NCBI GenBank assembly: GCA_026119935.1
Contig: JALRMH010000015.1
Span: 558,001-622,000, forward strand
DNA from: Endothia cerciana
Lineage: Eukaryota > Ascomycota > Sordariomycetes > Diaporthales > Cryphonectriaceae
DNA: 64,000 nucleotides
Direction of reading: 5' to 3'
Notes under the pieces: model-generated
Seen by the model: the letters and a program-made list of their open reading frames with translations, nothing else
Told to the model about the DNA's origin: nothing
Databases searched by the model: none
Shown: positions 1 through 11,109 of the stretch, one piece after another
Layout of the letters: every line of letters starts with the position of its first letter
How positions within the stretch are numbered: the first letter of the stretch is position 1
Translations under genes and position numbers: made by a program

Positions 1-3000
1 CTCGGAGAACCGCCACAGCCAGGCTCTCATTCTTCCCAATGCGTGGAAGTATATCCAGGGCGGATTCGAGTACAGTCATCCTCGCTTCCTTCTGGATTAT
101 GGGCTCCCTAGCTTGCAGGACGGGTGCTTGGATAGCCTCATCTTCATGCCGAGGTGGAGACCACTTCACCTCCACGGGCTGCGCATCCTCGGCTAAGAGC
201 ATTTCAAAAATTAGAAGTATGTGAGGGATCCAGGGGGGCAATTCGTCGGTCGAGTTGCCTGGTGGCACCTTGAGGAAGCCCAGATAGTCGGAGACGTGGT
301 CTTTCAGAGTCTTAACGGTGGTAGCGAAGAACTTCTCTGAGCCGTGGAGCATCAGGGACAAGAGGTGCGCGTAGGCTGCGATATACCGACCGTTGCATTG
401 TTTTTCTTCATCGTCGAGGGCAAAGGACATCAAAGCGTTCACAAGAGTCTCGCCCACTTCCTGACGAGCATCTTCAGACTCCGGGCGGTCGATACCCATT
501 GCCACATGGATCAATTCGGAGACCTCGAAGACAGAGTCGGGATGCGCTCTAATCACGTCAAGACACCGGTCGACAAGATCCTTGCGCAGCTTGTCACGCT
601 CCGCATCAAGGTCGTCCCTGCAGACATGGGGTGCATCGCCAACTTCCCGATCTTGAGCAGTCGATGGAACTGCCGGCGGCGTGCCGGCAACTGCTGCTTG
701 GGGGGATGCAGACTCGGTGTGGTCGGCGTGTGAATCTTCATCCATTGAATAGTGGATCCGGCGCTCTGTTACATGCCCCCGGATCTCGGCCTCCTCGCTG
801 TCAAAGTCGATCATCTGGTCCCGCGTGAGACCAGAGCTGCGCCCGGAAGCGGGAGCTCGATTCCCAGAGCCGTTCTGCGGTGGAGAGGCCACCTCAAAAG
901 CATCTTCAGCGGGTATGGGGTTCCGTCGTCCCGCGAGCCCTTTCTGGTGCAGCCTGCAGTATTCATTGGCATATTCCTGTGTCCCAAGGGCGCGGTAAAC
1001 TGCCTCCCGTGCCAGGTCCTCGGGGAATTCCTCAGTGAGGCGCGTCACCTGGTTGGCGTAGGCTCCCCAATGAAACTTCGCAGTCTCTCGCTTGAACATA
1101 GGCGGCACCCTTGTTGGCGGATCGGTTCTGCGGGGCGCAGAGCCCTCTTGTTCGCCTTGACTAATTACCTTCAGGATCTCAACCACTCTACTAACCACGT
1201 CCGTTGAAGCCTGCTCGATCAACGGCGACCGCCACAGCTCAGAGACCACTGGTAACACTGACATTCTTGTCTCGACGATGAACTGACTCGTTGTTTGGTA
1301 GTACTCAGGCTGTCGGCTTGAGGAAGTCCGACTCGTCACGTTGAGATGGTGGACTGATTCGGAGATGTTCTTCCCATTCAAAATCAGCGAGTACAGATCG
1401 AGGGTCTTCTGTAGGCCGATAGACGCGATCTTGGCTGTAGAGGCATGGCTCGTCTCGGTGTGGTTCCTGGTCACTTCGTTTGCGAAAACCTTGACCATCT
1501 TGTTGAGAGCCTCCAAGCCATGACGCTGTTTGAAGGCATCAAGCACGGGGAGAATGATGTGGGGACCCGCACGATCATCTCGTCGGGTAGAGTCAATAAG
1601 CACTTGGTAGACAACATGCAACAAGACGGTCCAGTAGTTCAGATTCACCAGTATTGCCGGCTCATCCATGAAGGGCTGTAATTGGTTGAGGACCGCCTCG
1701 GCCAGTGCGTCGGCAACCTGCATGTGTTTTGCCCGGACGTAGCTGTCTCGCTCCCTACGCGGCATCAGAGCCCTGCCTAGGGTTTGGAGGAAAGAGTATG
1801 CGCTGGGCTTGAAGTAATGTAGCAACATCCGGATCGCTTGATAATTTTGGAATTGCGAAGTTGACTGGTCGTTCATGCCCGCCCACAACGGTTCTGTTTG
1901 CGCGGTATTCACGTCAACGCCTGCGTGGCCAAGCAGTTGGGACAGGAATGCCTCCTGGTCGTCTGACGGAGCGACATTTATGATACCAGACCGCGTGCCT
2001 CTGGATGTGGACTTCCACCTTTGCGGAACGAGTTCGACCAAGGACATCTCTTCCAGAAGAACGGCGCGAAACAAGGGCGCTAGGGCCGTGACCACCCTGA
2101 GCAAGTGGTCATACACGTTGACCGCCGGAAGAGTGGTCGACTGTCTGCCAGAAGGGAAACAGTTGTTCAAAGTCTTGAGCAGAGATTGGACATGCAGCAA
2201 CGCCTTGACGACATCTGTGCCTCTTGTCGCCTGGCTGATGAATTCGCTGCTGCTATGGTCCCCAGGCTGCGTGGCATCCGGGGGGCGCTCCACGAATGCC
2301 CGGAAGAACGAGTCAGACGTCGGGTTGGACACCAAAGGATCCAGGGATTGCATTGCATCTTGTAGCCGGTCCAGTATCGACGGAAGGCCAATGACAGGTG
2401 CGCTATCGATCACCGTCGCCACAACTTGCTGTAGCGTCCTCGAGGTAGGCGAGTTGACAAAATCATGCGGCAAGCTCGGCAGTGCCAAGAGATCCAAAAG
2501 GTAGCTGATCCCACCGCTCCTTGTCAGGAGGCCCCGGAGCGGAGTGTTGCTGACGTACGATTGCAAGAACTGTGCCAGGGCGGATATGTAAGGCGTGATG
2601 CTGTCAGGGCTCTTGGGGGGAACCTCGGGAGAAACGCCGGGAGGAGGCACGGTTGCCAATGATGAGGGCTGCTCAAGCGAAGCTGCCGCATCCGTCATCT
2701 CGACGTCTTCGGATGAGGCCTGCACCTCTTTGCCCTTCCTAGATGTCAACACGGCCTCGGTCTCGAGCGCTGGGTGCCTAACGGCGGGTACCACGTGTCC
2801 GCCGGAGTCGGTTACCAGAAGCTTTGCGCCCCATCCATCAGATGCTGCCTTCGACTTTCCCAGGCACAGGACCCGGGCAATCATGTCGATGACAGCATTC
2901 GCAATAGTCTGTCTTAAAGAAGGGTGATGCCTCGCAAGCTCGTCGATCTGCAGGCCGATGTTGTACGGTATGTCTTGGTCAATGTGCATGAGACGAACGT

Positions 3001-5590
3001 GTTCTGGGCTCTCAAAGATCTCCAAGACGCTCTCCAGGACCCGGGAGGCCACGACAAGCTTCATTCCTGTCGCCTGATTCAAGCTGACGGCGTTGATGAC
3101 AGGTATGATGACACCTATAGCCTCCGACGATGGCAGCACGCCGGGGGCAAGGGGACCGGAACGTGGAGCTCGAAGAGTCTCCTCATCCGGAGGATGAGAG
3201 CGGACATCAGGCTCGATCACGACGGACTCCTCGGCAGGAGGTCCATTCTCGCTGGAGGGCTCGCCCTCTCTGCACTCAACGGTCGGTTCCGAAGGGATGC
3301 TTCGTCCTGTGAGCGACTCCAGTAGACTCTTGACCATGCCGGTCTCGGAAATTGCCGCGAAGCTCGTGGGGTCGTTATTGATAAAGTCCGTGAGAAGGCT
3401 GATCGAGTTCGTCCAGACAACGGACCCAAAGGCCTTCGTATTCTCCATTATCGTCCGCAGGCTGTCGAGAAGCTTCGAATTGTCAACCAAATTTCGCAGC
3501 AGACGCTCCGTGTTTCCACCGTGGGGGAAGCCGCTGGGACTCATAATGTGATGGATCAGCTTCAGTAACCACTTCAAGGTCTGCTGTTGATAGAACGGGA
3601 TCTCGTAGTCGACAACGCTCGAGTAAAGATCGGATTGTGTGCCTTGGCCGTCGTCCGCTAGGCTCTTGGCAGAGGCTGTGGTGTGTATCATGAGCTGTGC
3701 AGCGTTTGCGAGGCCGCTGGCGCTGGTGAAGGCCTGGAAGGCGGCTGGGCCAAAGTTGATAATCAATGTATCGATGTACGTAACAGCGACGTTGTGCCAA
3801 CGATCTGCAATCGGAGTGCGCATGTTGATAATGTCAACGAGGACGTCCACGAATCCCGCAGACATCAACTCTGGCCCAATCCTGGCGTTCAAGGCGAGGT
3901 ACAGTGCAAGGGAAAATAGACTTCCCCGCCAGTCATCCATCTCCACTGACCGCTGTTCGGACTCCTCAGCGTCCTCTCTCATCTCGACGACAGCCTTGCG
4001 GATGACGTAAAGCAGGACACCATGGTTAACGGTGGCATTCAAGGCTGATATCACATCCTGGTACTTGGCACCGTATTGAGAGATCCCTTCCAGTAATGAG
4101 AGGACGATGGTCTGCAGCCAACGGGGGGCGGCAGGTTGACCTGCTGCAGAGGGATGGATGAGCTCAACCAGCTGGTAGACGAGATGGTACCGCCGAGGTT
4201 CATCGTTATCCTGTTTGACGACTTGTTCGAGAAAGACAGACTCGGGGTGGATGTAGGCCAAGTTCGCAACAGCCAGCAGGCGCACGGCAAGTGCTTGCTG
4301 ACGGGTCTCGGGGCCACCCATCAAAGCTTTACATATCCGCAAACGGTTGAGGACTTCGTATCTAGAAGCACTCGGCATGTCTTCAGGCGTGCGTTTGAGG
4401 AGGTCGTGGATTGGCGTAGGGGCGACCACACTCTGTGGTATCTCCAGAGATCGCTGACTTGAGCCCGAGGGGACTTCGTCATTTGCGTTTGGTGTCCGCT
4501 GTGCCGGCGAGGGGCTATCGTCAGCGCTCTGCGTAGATCTAGTGCCGCGCGGGGTCGTCTGCTGAGCGCCCATGGTGGAGGTGCGACGCAGTGGTGTGGG
4601 TGTGCTGGGAGCTGAGGTGCCCGGCCTGTCGGGCATCCCTTGTGTGGCGGTCTCGCCAGCCTCGTTCTTGGGATAGTAGACAACCTTGAGATCGCCCCAG
4701 CCCTTCCAGCGGCCCTCTAAAGTCTTGTCTGCAGATATGATGGAGCCGAGATCGTTGGCAATCATGGACGTAGCATTTGCAGAACCTGGCGACGGCGCCT
4801 TCTCCTTCTCCTTGCCCTTGCTTGCAGAAGTTGGGGTTGTGTGGGCTGCAGCGTCGCCCAGGGAGACGATGGGCGTCTTCACGAAAGGCTGGGCGATCTG
4901 TTGGACACGGGCGAGCTCGATATTATAGTGGTTGGCGAGTAAGGCATTGCTGAACTGGCGGTTGGGCTGGCTCATACGCTTCACGGAGGCCTGATAACGC
5001 TGCGCGAGCTCCAAGCCGACCTCCAATGTGGCATGCACAACAGTAAGGTCGGTGCTGTTCAGAAGATCGTTGAGGTGAGGGCTGCTGGCGTAGATGCTCC
5101 GGTTGCCACAGTGACTCAGGAGGCGCCTGGTAAACTGGAGGATGGCGTTGATGAGCTGTGCGTCGCCATCGTCCCTGTAGCCGAGGTCTCTCAGCCCCGA
5201 CTGGTCATACACATCGCATCCAAGCTCCTCAACGCGCACGGGACGGCCCAGCAGAAGATCACAGCCAAAAGCGCGCGTCTGTGGGCCCTCGTTGAGGCGG
5301 TAGCACTTGTTGAAGCACTCCAATATGTTGTCGAACCTGTTCAACAGGGGGATCCAGTGGTATAGGTCTCCGCGTGGCAACGGCCACTTCGCGATAGGGA
5401 ACTGGTCAAGGCGTCTTGGGAGCAGCGGCAGAGGCACGGTAGCGGCAGACTGCACGAAGTGGTGGAGCCAGGGCGACTGTGTCCTGAGGTCAGCTTTTGT
5501 CTTTGCGTGCTGGGGCGCGGTGAAGGGGGGCACGTGGCATACCAGAGTCTCCCGGTGCTTGGGCTGCATGGTCTTGGTGATCTTTCCCAT
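1..5590 (-). CDS. TOM1: HECT-type E3 ubiquitin ligase Tom1/Ptr1 (HUWE1 family), N-terminal part
   Basis: The family consists of very large HECT ubiquitin ligases acting in the nucleus and cytoplasm on histones, ribosomal proteins and mRNA-export factors. The start (ATG at 5590) gives MGKITKT, followed by a 66-nt intron (5477-5542, GTATGC donor, ACACAG acceptor) that restores the conserved SPWLHHFVQ...LPRGDLYHWIPLLNRFD block. After that one frame stays open to base 1, about 1,841 residues. DUF908-type armadillo sequence is visible near residue 420 (AVRLLAVANLAYIHPESVF) and DUF913 from about residue 720 to 920 (SFAAISETGMVKSLLES, DSGGHVV). Family members reach 3,500-4,300 residues, so the C-terminal half with the HECT catalytic cysteine lies outside the window. 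Identity rests on these N-terminal blocks. It shares a 2.3-kb upstream region with the divergent PRPP synthetase gene. Confidence 0.93.
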   Translation of the reverse strand, partial: MGKITKTMQPKHRETLVCHVPPFTAPQHAKTKADLRTQSPWLHHFVQSAATVPLPLLPRRLDQFPIAKWPLPRGDLYHWIPLLNRFDNILECFNKCYRLNEGPQTRAFGCDLLLGRPVRVEELGCDVYDQSGLRDLGYRDDGDAQLINAILQFTRRLLSHCGNRSIYASSPHLNDLLNSTDLTVVHATLEVGLELAQRYQASVKRMSQPNRQFSNALLANHYNIELARVQQIAQPFVKTPIVSLGDAAAHTTPTSASKGKEKEKAPSPGSANATSMIANDLGSIISADKTLEGRWKGWGDLKVVYYPKNEAGETATQGMPDRPGTSAPSTPTPLRRTSTMGAQQTTPRGTRSTQSADDSPSPAQRTPNANDEVPSGSSQRSLEIPQSVVAPTPIHDLLKRTPEDMPSASRYEVLNRLRICKALMGGPETRQQALAVRLLAVANLAYIHPESVFLEQVVKQDNDEPRRYHLVYQLVELIHPSAAGQPAAPRWLQTIVLSLLEGISQYGAKYQDVISALNATVNHGVLLYVIRKAVVEMREDAEESEQRSVEMDDWRGSLFSLALYLALNARIGPELMSAGFVDVLVDIINMRTPIADRWHNVAVTYIDTLIINFGPAAFQAFTSASGLANAAQLMIHTTASAKSLADDGQGTQSDLYSSVVDYEIPFYQQQTLKWLLKLIHHIMSPSGFPHGGNTERLLRNLVDNSKLLDSLRTIMENTKAFGSVVWTNSISLLTDFINNDPTSFAAISETGMVKSLLESLTGRSIPSEPTVECREGEPSSENGPPAEESVVIEPDVRSHPPDEETLRAPRSGPLAPGVLPSSEAIGVIIPVINAVSLNQATGMKLVVASRVLESVLEIFESPEHVRLMHIDQDIPYNIGLQIDELARHHPSLRQTIANAVIDMIARVLCLGKSKAASDGWGAKLLVTDSGGHVVPAVRHPALETEAVLTSRKGKEVQASSEDVEMTDAAASLEQPSSLATVPPPGVSPEVPPKSPDSITPYISALAQFLQSYVSNTPLRGLLTRSGGISYLLDLLALPSLPHDFVNSPTSRTLQQVVATVIDSAPVIGLPSILDRLQDAMQSLDPLVSNPTSDSFFRAFVERPPDATQPGDHSSSEFISQATRGTDVVKALLHVQSLLKTLNNCFPSGRQSTTLPAVNVYDHLLRVVTALAPLFRAVLLEEMSLVELVPQRWKSTSRGTRSGIINVAPSDDQEAFLSQLLGHAGVDVNTAQTEPLWAGMNDQSTSQFQNYQAIRMLLHYFKPSAYSFLQTLGRALMPRRERDSYVRAKHMQVADALAEAVLNQLQPFMDEPAILVNLNYWTVLLHVVYQVLIDSTRRDDRAGPHIILPVLDAFKQRHGLEALNKMVKVFANEVTRNHTETSHASTAKIASIGLQKTLDLYSLILNGKNISESVHHLNVTSRTSSSRQPEYYQTTSQFIVETRMSVLPVVSELWRSPLIEQASTDVVSRVVEILKVISQGEQEGSAPRRTDPPTRVPPMFKRETAKFHWGAYANQVTRLTEEFPEDLAREAVYRALGTQEYANEYCRLHQKGLAGRRNPIPAEDAFEVASPPQNGSGNRAPASGRSSGLTRDQMIDFDSEEAEIRGHVTERRIHYSMDEDSHADHTESASPQAAVAGTPPAVPSTAQDREVGDAPHVCRDDLDAERDKLRKDLVDRCLDVIRAHPDSVFEVSELIHVAMGIDRPESEDARQEVGETLVNALMSFALDDEEKQCNGRYIAAYAHLLSLMLHGSEKFFATTVKTLKDHVSDYLGFLKVPPGNSTDELPPWIPHILLIFEMLLAEDAQPVEVKWSPPRHEDEAIQAPVLQAREPIIQKEARMTVLESALDILPRIGKNESLAVAVLR

Positions 5591-7911
5591 CTTGACGGCG
5601 GGGAGCGGCAGAGCCGCAGAAGTGTACGCTCCCCCTCCACTACCTGATGACGTCTGTCCCGAACGAGAGCTTGACGGGTTGACGGATCGCCCTTACGTGA
5701 GGACACCCGGATGGAGTTCCTGTGGCCGGGTCACCGAAAGGTTCAGATCACGGTCAACGTCGAGGTCGCGAGGCGGGGGCAGCGGGCTTATTCGGAGGGT
5801 GAGGCGGGCGCGGATCGACGGAGAAACGAAACCTTCAGATTTCGGCCGCGACGGGTGCAGGTCGCCGTGGCTCGTCCTGGGGTGTTTGTTTCTGCTGGGA
5901 AGGACAGCTGATGGGTGCAGGGTCAGCTGTAGAAGGAGAGAAGACGAGATGCGTATCGATCGCTGTCTGTGATGAAGGGTGGGGGGGTGATGGGGGGAAG
6001 AGGACGGTCGCGGTTTGATGTTGCAGAGGTTGAGATCCAAAGTCAAGGCAGCTGCAAAAGGTGGATTTTGGGGAAGGGTTTATTCAAGGCATTTGCGTCA
6101 GTGGTTCCAAAAAACTGGCCCGAGCTCTCAGCGGCTCCCTATGGAAGGGCTAGCTGCCCGGGCACTGTACCAGCATAAGGGTACTATGTACCATGTGCTA
6201 CGTGCTCCGTGCCCTGGGCAGGCGCGGGGCCGGCTCAGGGCTATAAATTTCCACCTTTTCGGCAGCCAGCTCTGCTGCTCCGGGAAAGGCGGAGGGGCTG
6301 GCAGCTCAGGGCCACAGCGCCAGTGGCAAGCAAGCTCATGCTCGGCGTACTGATTTGGCATCGGATGTGGGGAGACAGGCCAACATTGCAACGTTGGCAG
6401 TCAGATATCCAGTATTGGACATGTCATCGTCACTGCTCTGTGTTCCCTCGCCGTCCATCACTAGTAATCTGTACCCAGCGCCTGGTCGCTTGCCAAGCCA
6501 AGGGCATCATCAACCAGGTTCGTGATGATAGCGGCCAACCCCGCTCCAAGCCTGTCCTGTGTGTGGCATCGCAGATCTGAGCCCGCTGGCTTTGTGAGGA
6601 TGGCTAGCAAGGTCCGCTCTGCAGGCTTTTCCATGACTGGGTCGGCCAGACAGCCCAGGCAGCGTCTGCATCAGGCTGCAGGCTTGGATGGATCTGGTCT
6701 GGATGGCTGGGCCCGGGTCTCTTTTGGTGTGTCTCTCAAACCCTGCTGGCAACAACGGCCGTTCCTGATCAGATCTCTTGTGTAGTCGAGAATGGCCGAC
6801 ATGGGGTTGTTGTTGTTGACGTTTAGCCCGGTATCGTATCTACGTATCCTGAGTATCGACGGTTGAGCGATTCCCTGCTTGACATGTCAAGATTCCACCG
6901 CTGCCGTTGCAGCGCCGAGTCCTGCATCTCTAAAGCCGAGACTTCGATCCGGTACGGAGCCGATCGAGGTGAGATCCGGGACTCGTCTTCGGTCTCCACC
7001 AAGGCCGGAGCTGGCCGACCTCGGCCGGGGCTGACGTTTTATTTTATTTTATTTTATTTTTTTGGTTTGTGTCTTTTTCTTCTTCGACAGACCCCGCATC
7101 ATCAACAGTCGCCAACGCATATCACCAGGTGGTTCCAGGATCTAGTGGTGGCCGGAACCTGGTGGTCGTCGAGGTGGCAGCTGCAGATATTGTGCAATTT
7201 GACAGTGTGCATCTATGAATGATCTCGGGTCCCTCCGACACTTGCTGACAACAGCCAGAGGCCGTAGGAGATGCACCTTGGTTACGCGAAGGACGTCAAG
7301 CGCCCACCGCTCAGGGACTGATACTATGGCTAGACTCCCTCCGTACATGGCCCAGGCACGCCGAGCCTTAAGACGGGGACTCCACAATGGCTGGTCCACG
7401 CGCCATCCCTGTCTGACATTTGAAAGAGGGCAGAAACTTCGTCTCTTCTAGGCCCGAGCCATTTGATGGGCGGATGACAATTTTGACCGCTCTCTGACGC
7501 CTCCTTGAAAACCGGTCATCATCTCGCCTACCTTACTCGCTACATCCATACACACGCTTTGCTTTTATAATAACCATACTCAGTCAGACAAGAGCCTTTT
7601 CTTTCCACCGTCGACACATACAGTAACCCAGAGAGGCCTTCGTATCACAGGCCTGTCCACCGCGCGCGAACCCCGGCCAACCAGACGGCATCGTGCGCTG
7701 CGCTGCCAACGAAAAGGAGACACACGGCATTGATTGCCCCTCCTCGAAGCTACAAGCAAATCATACGAGCACCCCGCGCTAAAATTCCCAAGCCCAGCGT
7801 GCCACGCTGCCTGGGCCTGTACGACTCTGTCTGAGGTGCCCTGTACACATTACTGGTCGAGGAGCTGCATCCTCCGGGAACGAAGACTCTTTTTTTCTTT
7901 TCTCCTTCACC
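5591..7911. promoter_or_regulatory. Divergent intergenic region between TOM1 and PRS
   Basis: This stretch of 2.3 kb separates two divergently transcribed genes and must hold both promoters and leaders. No ORF in it resembles a known protein. Visible features are a (TTTTA)n run at about 7037-7062 and pyrimidine-rich sequence just before the PRS start codon (about 7885-7910). No single regulatory site can be assigned by eye. Confidence 0.6.
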
Positions 7912-9107
7912 ATGGCAACCATGTCGAACGAGATCAAACTCCTCAGTGGGAACTCCCACCCCATGCTGGCCCAGCTGGTCGCAAACCGGTCAGTACCTGC
8001 ATCCCTACCCCCCTCCCCCCGGGACAGCACTGCACGCTGGTGACGCAGGATTCTAAGCAACCATGGTGGACACGCAGGCTGGGTACAGAGATCGCGAAGA
8101 CTATGAGCCTGAACTACTCGAACCAGGAGACCAGCGTGACGGTCGGCGAGTCCGTGCGAGACGAGGACGTTTTCATCATCCAATCCACAGCTCCAGGCGA
8201 CATCAACGACGGCCTGATGGAGCTCCTAATCATGATACATGCCTGTACGTGCGACGCCGGTCCTGTGGCGAGGCAGGGGCAGAATGGCTGACCAACGGGG
8301 ACAAAACAGGCCGGACGGCATCCGCACGCCGCATCACGGCCGTGATACCGAACTTCCCCTACGCGCGACAGGACAAGAAGGACAAGAGCCGGGCACCCAT
8401 CAGCGCCAGGCTGATCGCGAACATGCTCACCACCGCTGGCTGCAACCATGTCATCACCATGGACTTACACGCATCGTGCGTAGCACCAGCCCGCGCCTTC
8501 TTACCCCCTGTGCAACACCCCAGGCTAACATCTTCCACGCCCTGCCCGCAGACAGATTCAAGGCTTCTTCAACGTCCCCGTCGACAACCTCTACGCCGAA
8601 CCCTCCGTCCTGCGCTGGGTCCAGGAGAACCTCTCCGTCAAGGATTGTGTGATCGTCTCCCCGGACGCCGGCGGCGCCAAGCGCGCGACCTCGCTCGCGG
8701 ACCGCCTCGACCTTCCCTTCGCGCTGATCCACAAGGAGCGGCCTCGGCCCAACGAGGTCGGCCGTATGGTTCTTGTCGGAAACGTGGTGGACAAGGTGTG
8801 CATCCTGGTGGACGACATGGCAGACACCTGCGGGACGCTCGCCAAGGCCGCCGCTGTGGTCAAGGACAATGGCGCGCGGGAGGTCGTGGCAATCGTGACG
8901 CACGGCATCTTAAGTGGGCCGGCTATTGACAACATCAACAAGAGCGCGCTGTCACAGGTCGTGGTCACCAACACGGTGCCCCTGGGCGACAAGCTGGAGC
9001 GGTGCCCGAAGCTCAAGGTTATGGACGTCAGCGGCACCCTGGCCGAGTCAATCCGGCGGACGCACAATGGCGAGAGTGTGAGCTATCTGTTCACGCACGT
9101 TTTCTAA
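7912..9107 (+). CDS. PRS: Ribose-phosphate pyrophosphokinase (PRPP synthetase), Prs2/Prs4-like
   Basis: The enzyme makes PRPP from ribose 5-phosphate and ATP for purine, pyrimidine, histidine, tryptophan and NAD synthesis in the cytosol. The model is join(7912..7988, 8078..8244, 8310..8475, 8552..9107), giving 321 residues, the usual family length. Junctions were chosen because they restore conserved blocks: LVANRLGTEIAK, MIHACRTASARRIT and DLHASQIQGFFNVPVDNLYAEP. The ATP/Mg loop (RRITAVIPNFPYARQDKKDK) and the PRPP-binding VLVDDMADTCGTL motif near the C terminus are both intact. All three introns are GT-AG and 65-89 nt long. The start MATMSNEIKLLSGNSHP matches the Prs2/Prs4 type better than the longer insert-bearing Prs1/Prs5 types. 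Fungal PRS enzymes usually work as hetero-oligomers, so partner subunits are expected elsewhere. There is a second in-frame ATG at codon 4. Confidence 0.95.
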
Positions 9108-11109
9108 GATGGCGCCTTGCAGACTAGAAAAATCGGGCGAGTCGGGAGTCACTTGGGTTTGCTTCCTCCCGTAGACGGTCTGGGTATGTCTGCAAAGTGT
9201 CCGGAGGGTGCCAGTAATGACTGGGGCAAGGTCATGTCTGCTCGCCATCAGCTGTTAGTGGAGTTGATGTGTTCGTTCTTGCAGAGCTATTGATCTCTCG
9301 CGAGAGAACGTTTGTGTTTTTTATACGGAGATGTGTAAGACGACTCCCACCTCCCCCGAAGGCACTGTAACCAGCGTGCAGAAAGCGAGGCGAGTGGTCC
9401 ATGGGGGGCTGTCCTACGAACACCGTCAGGTACCATGCTTAAAAGGGCTCAATGCCACTCGCCTAGATATCTTCGACTATCCTCGTACCCAGGAAGCGAA
9501 TTCAGTCCAAAGATTCTTCAGGGTTATCCATCTCAAATGCAGTAACGAAATCTGCTCTTACCAACAGATCGTGGCATCCCGTTCCTCCTCCGATCCAGTC
9601 TAAGGATGAACCTTTCAAATTCGCTCCGCGAAACGCTCTCCAAAGCTGCTTGAATATTTACTCGACTCAAATATTCCCTGATATAACCCAACAGGGCAAC
9701 TGCGCGAATATATGCCTCCTAGATACGTCAATAGAGCACCAAGATACGATGAACCACGGTATCGCAGGCTGAGTAATATTGGAGTTAAATTCCTTACTTC
9801 TTGCTGTCCTTCCACCTATGATCGGCGACGTCAAGAAGTAATGATGGGCCGTGGTACACTCATCGACAACCCCCCAGGTAGTTTGCAGAGAACAGAACCC
9901 GACTATCAGACAGAGGACGCCCGCATGGCCATCAGATCTTTCCTGCAGGTCAAGAAGGTTGATGAACCTTGATGCAATGCGGCAGCGGAGGCAGTTCCGA
10001 ATATGAAAGGCAAAGAACAACGACACGGGCAAAAGTATATCAGGGCACAATAATGACGCTTCGGTCAACTCGTCCCGAGCAGACAACTTCCTGGAAACCT
10101 CGAAAGGCGTCTACGGTAATTCCGTGCGAATTGCCAGGGGAGGCCTGACGGAAACTCATTTTCGACTACCAGCATATGAGGAGTCAGTGTATTCGATTTT
10201 TAAATATTTTCCTTTATTTTTATTTTTATTTTTTCCTTCCTTCCTTCCCCCTCCCTTCTTTTTTGACGTCTGATGAGACTACTTTGAGACTCGCAGCGGT
10301 AATGAACTATTGTGCTTCCTCCAGCCGAGTCCTTGACTGTCGCACTCCAGAAGAGGTGATGCCTAAATGGAAACAGGTTAAAGATGGGTCTTTCAGCCCT
10401 CACATTGGGGCACCATGTTCAGCCTTGTGGTTAGGGGACCAATTGTTTCGATCACGCAAACGATGTGAGGTTTTCGCCAAACAAGCCTGGACGTTCAACC
10501 CTCAAGATCCCTGCCATCCTTCTCGGACGTGTGAATCGTCACCAACCCCAGTCAATCAGAGACTTTAGGCAGTGTCTGAGCTATCCTTGTATTTAAGGTG
10601 GCGATGCCCACCTACATCAGCGAGTCAAGCACGAGACCCTCAATGAGTTGGAGCGCTCAGTGTAGGCATCTTAACCCAGCCATGTGGTGATCCAATGCAT
10701 GGTTCTTGTATGGCTCCAGAGGAGTACAAGTGGGCGGTGGTATAGGATAATGAACTTGGGTTGAGTCCCAGCAGCAAGCGGGTCTTGTCATCATGCAAGA
10801 CGAGGTTTAGATTCACAAGATGGCCCAGGAGGCTGGGCATCGAGTTCTTGTTAATTAAGCAGTCTGCACGATGCGTAGGAAAGGCACAAGGATCATAGAC
10901 TGCAACAGCCGAACTTTGCAGAGAGCAGTAAGCGATCACTTGTCCCAAACGCCTTGAATATGGAGGTATCGATCATTGTGTAGCTTCGGTTTGGAATCTC
11001 ATCCATGTTGAGCCAGAGATACTCCCCCACTTTTGTGCCGAACCAGCCATCATATCCCTGAACCGTACCCGAATCACAAAAGACGTCACCCTTGCCGAGC
11101 ACCAAACAC
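9108..11109. other. Intergenic region between convergent PRS and rps6
   Basis: About 2 kb lie between two convergent 3' ends, which is long for a compact fungal genome. The ORFs in it are short, and none shows a recognisable domain or a spliced continuation. A pyrimidine-rich low-complexity run (mixed T-tracts and TTCC repeats) occupies about 10200-10265. Nothing else was recognised. Confidence 0.6.
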
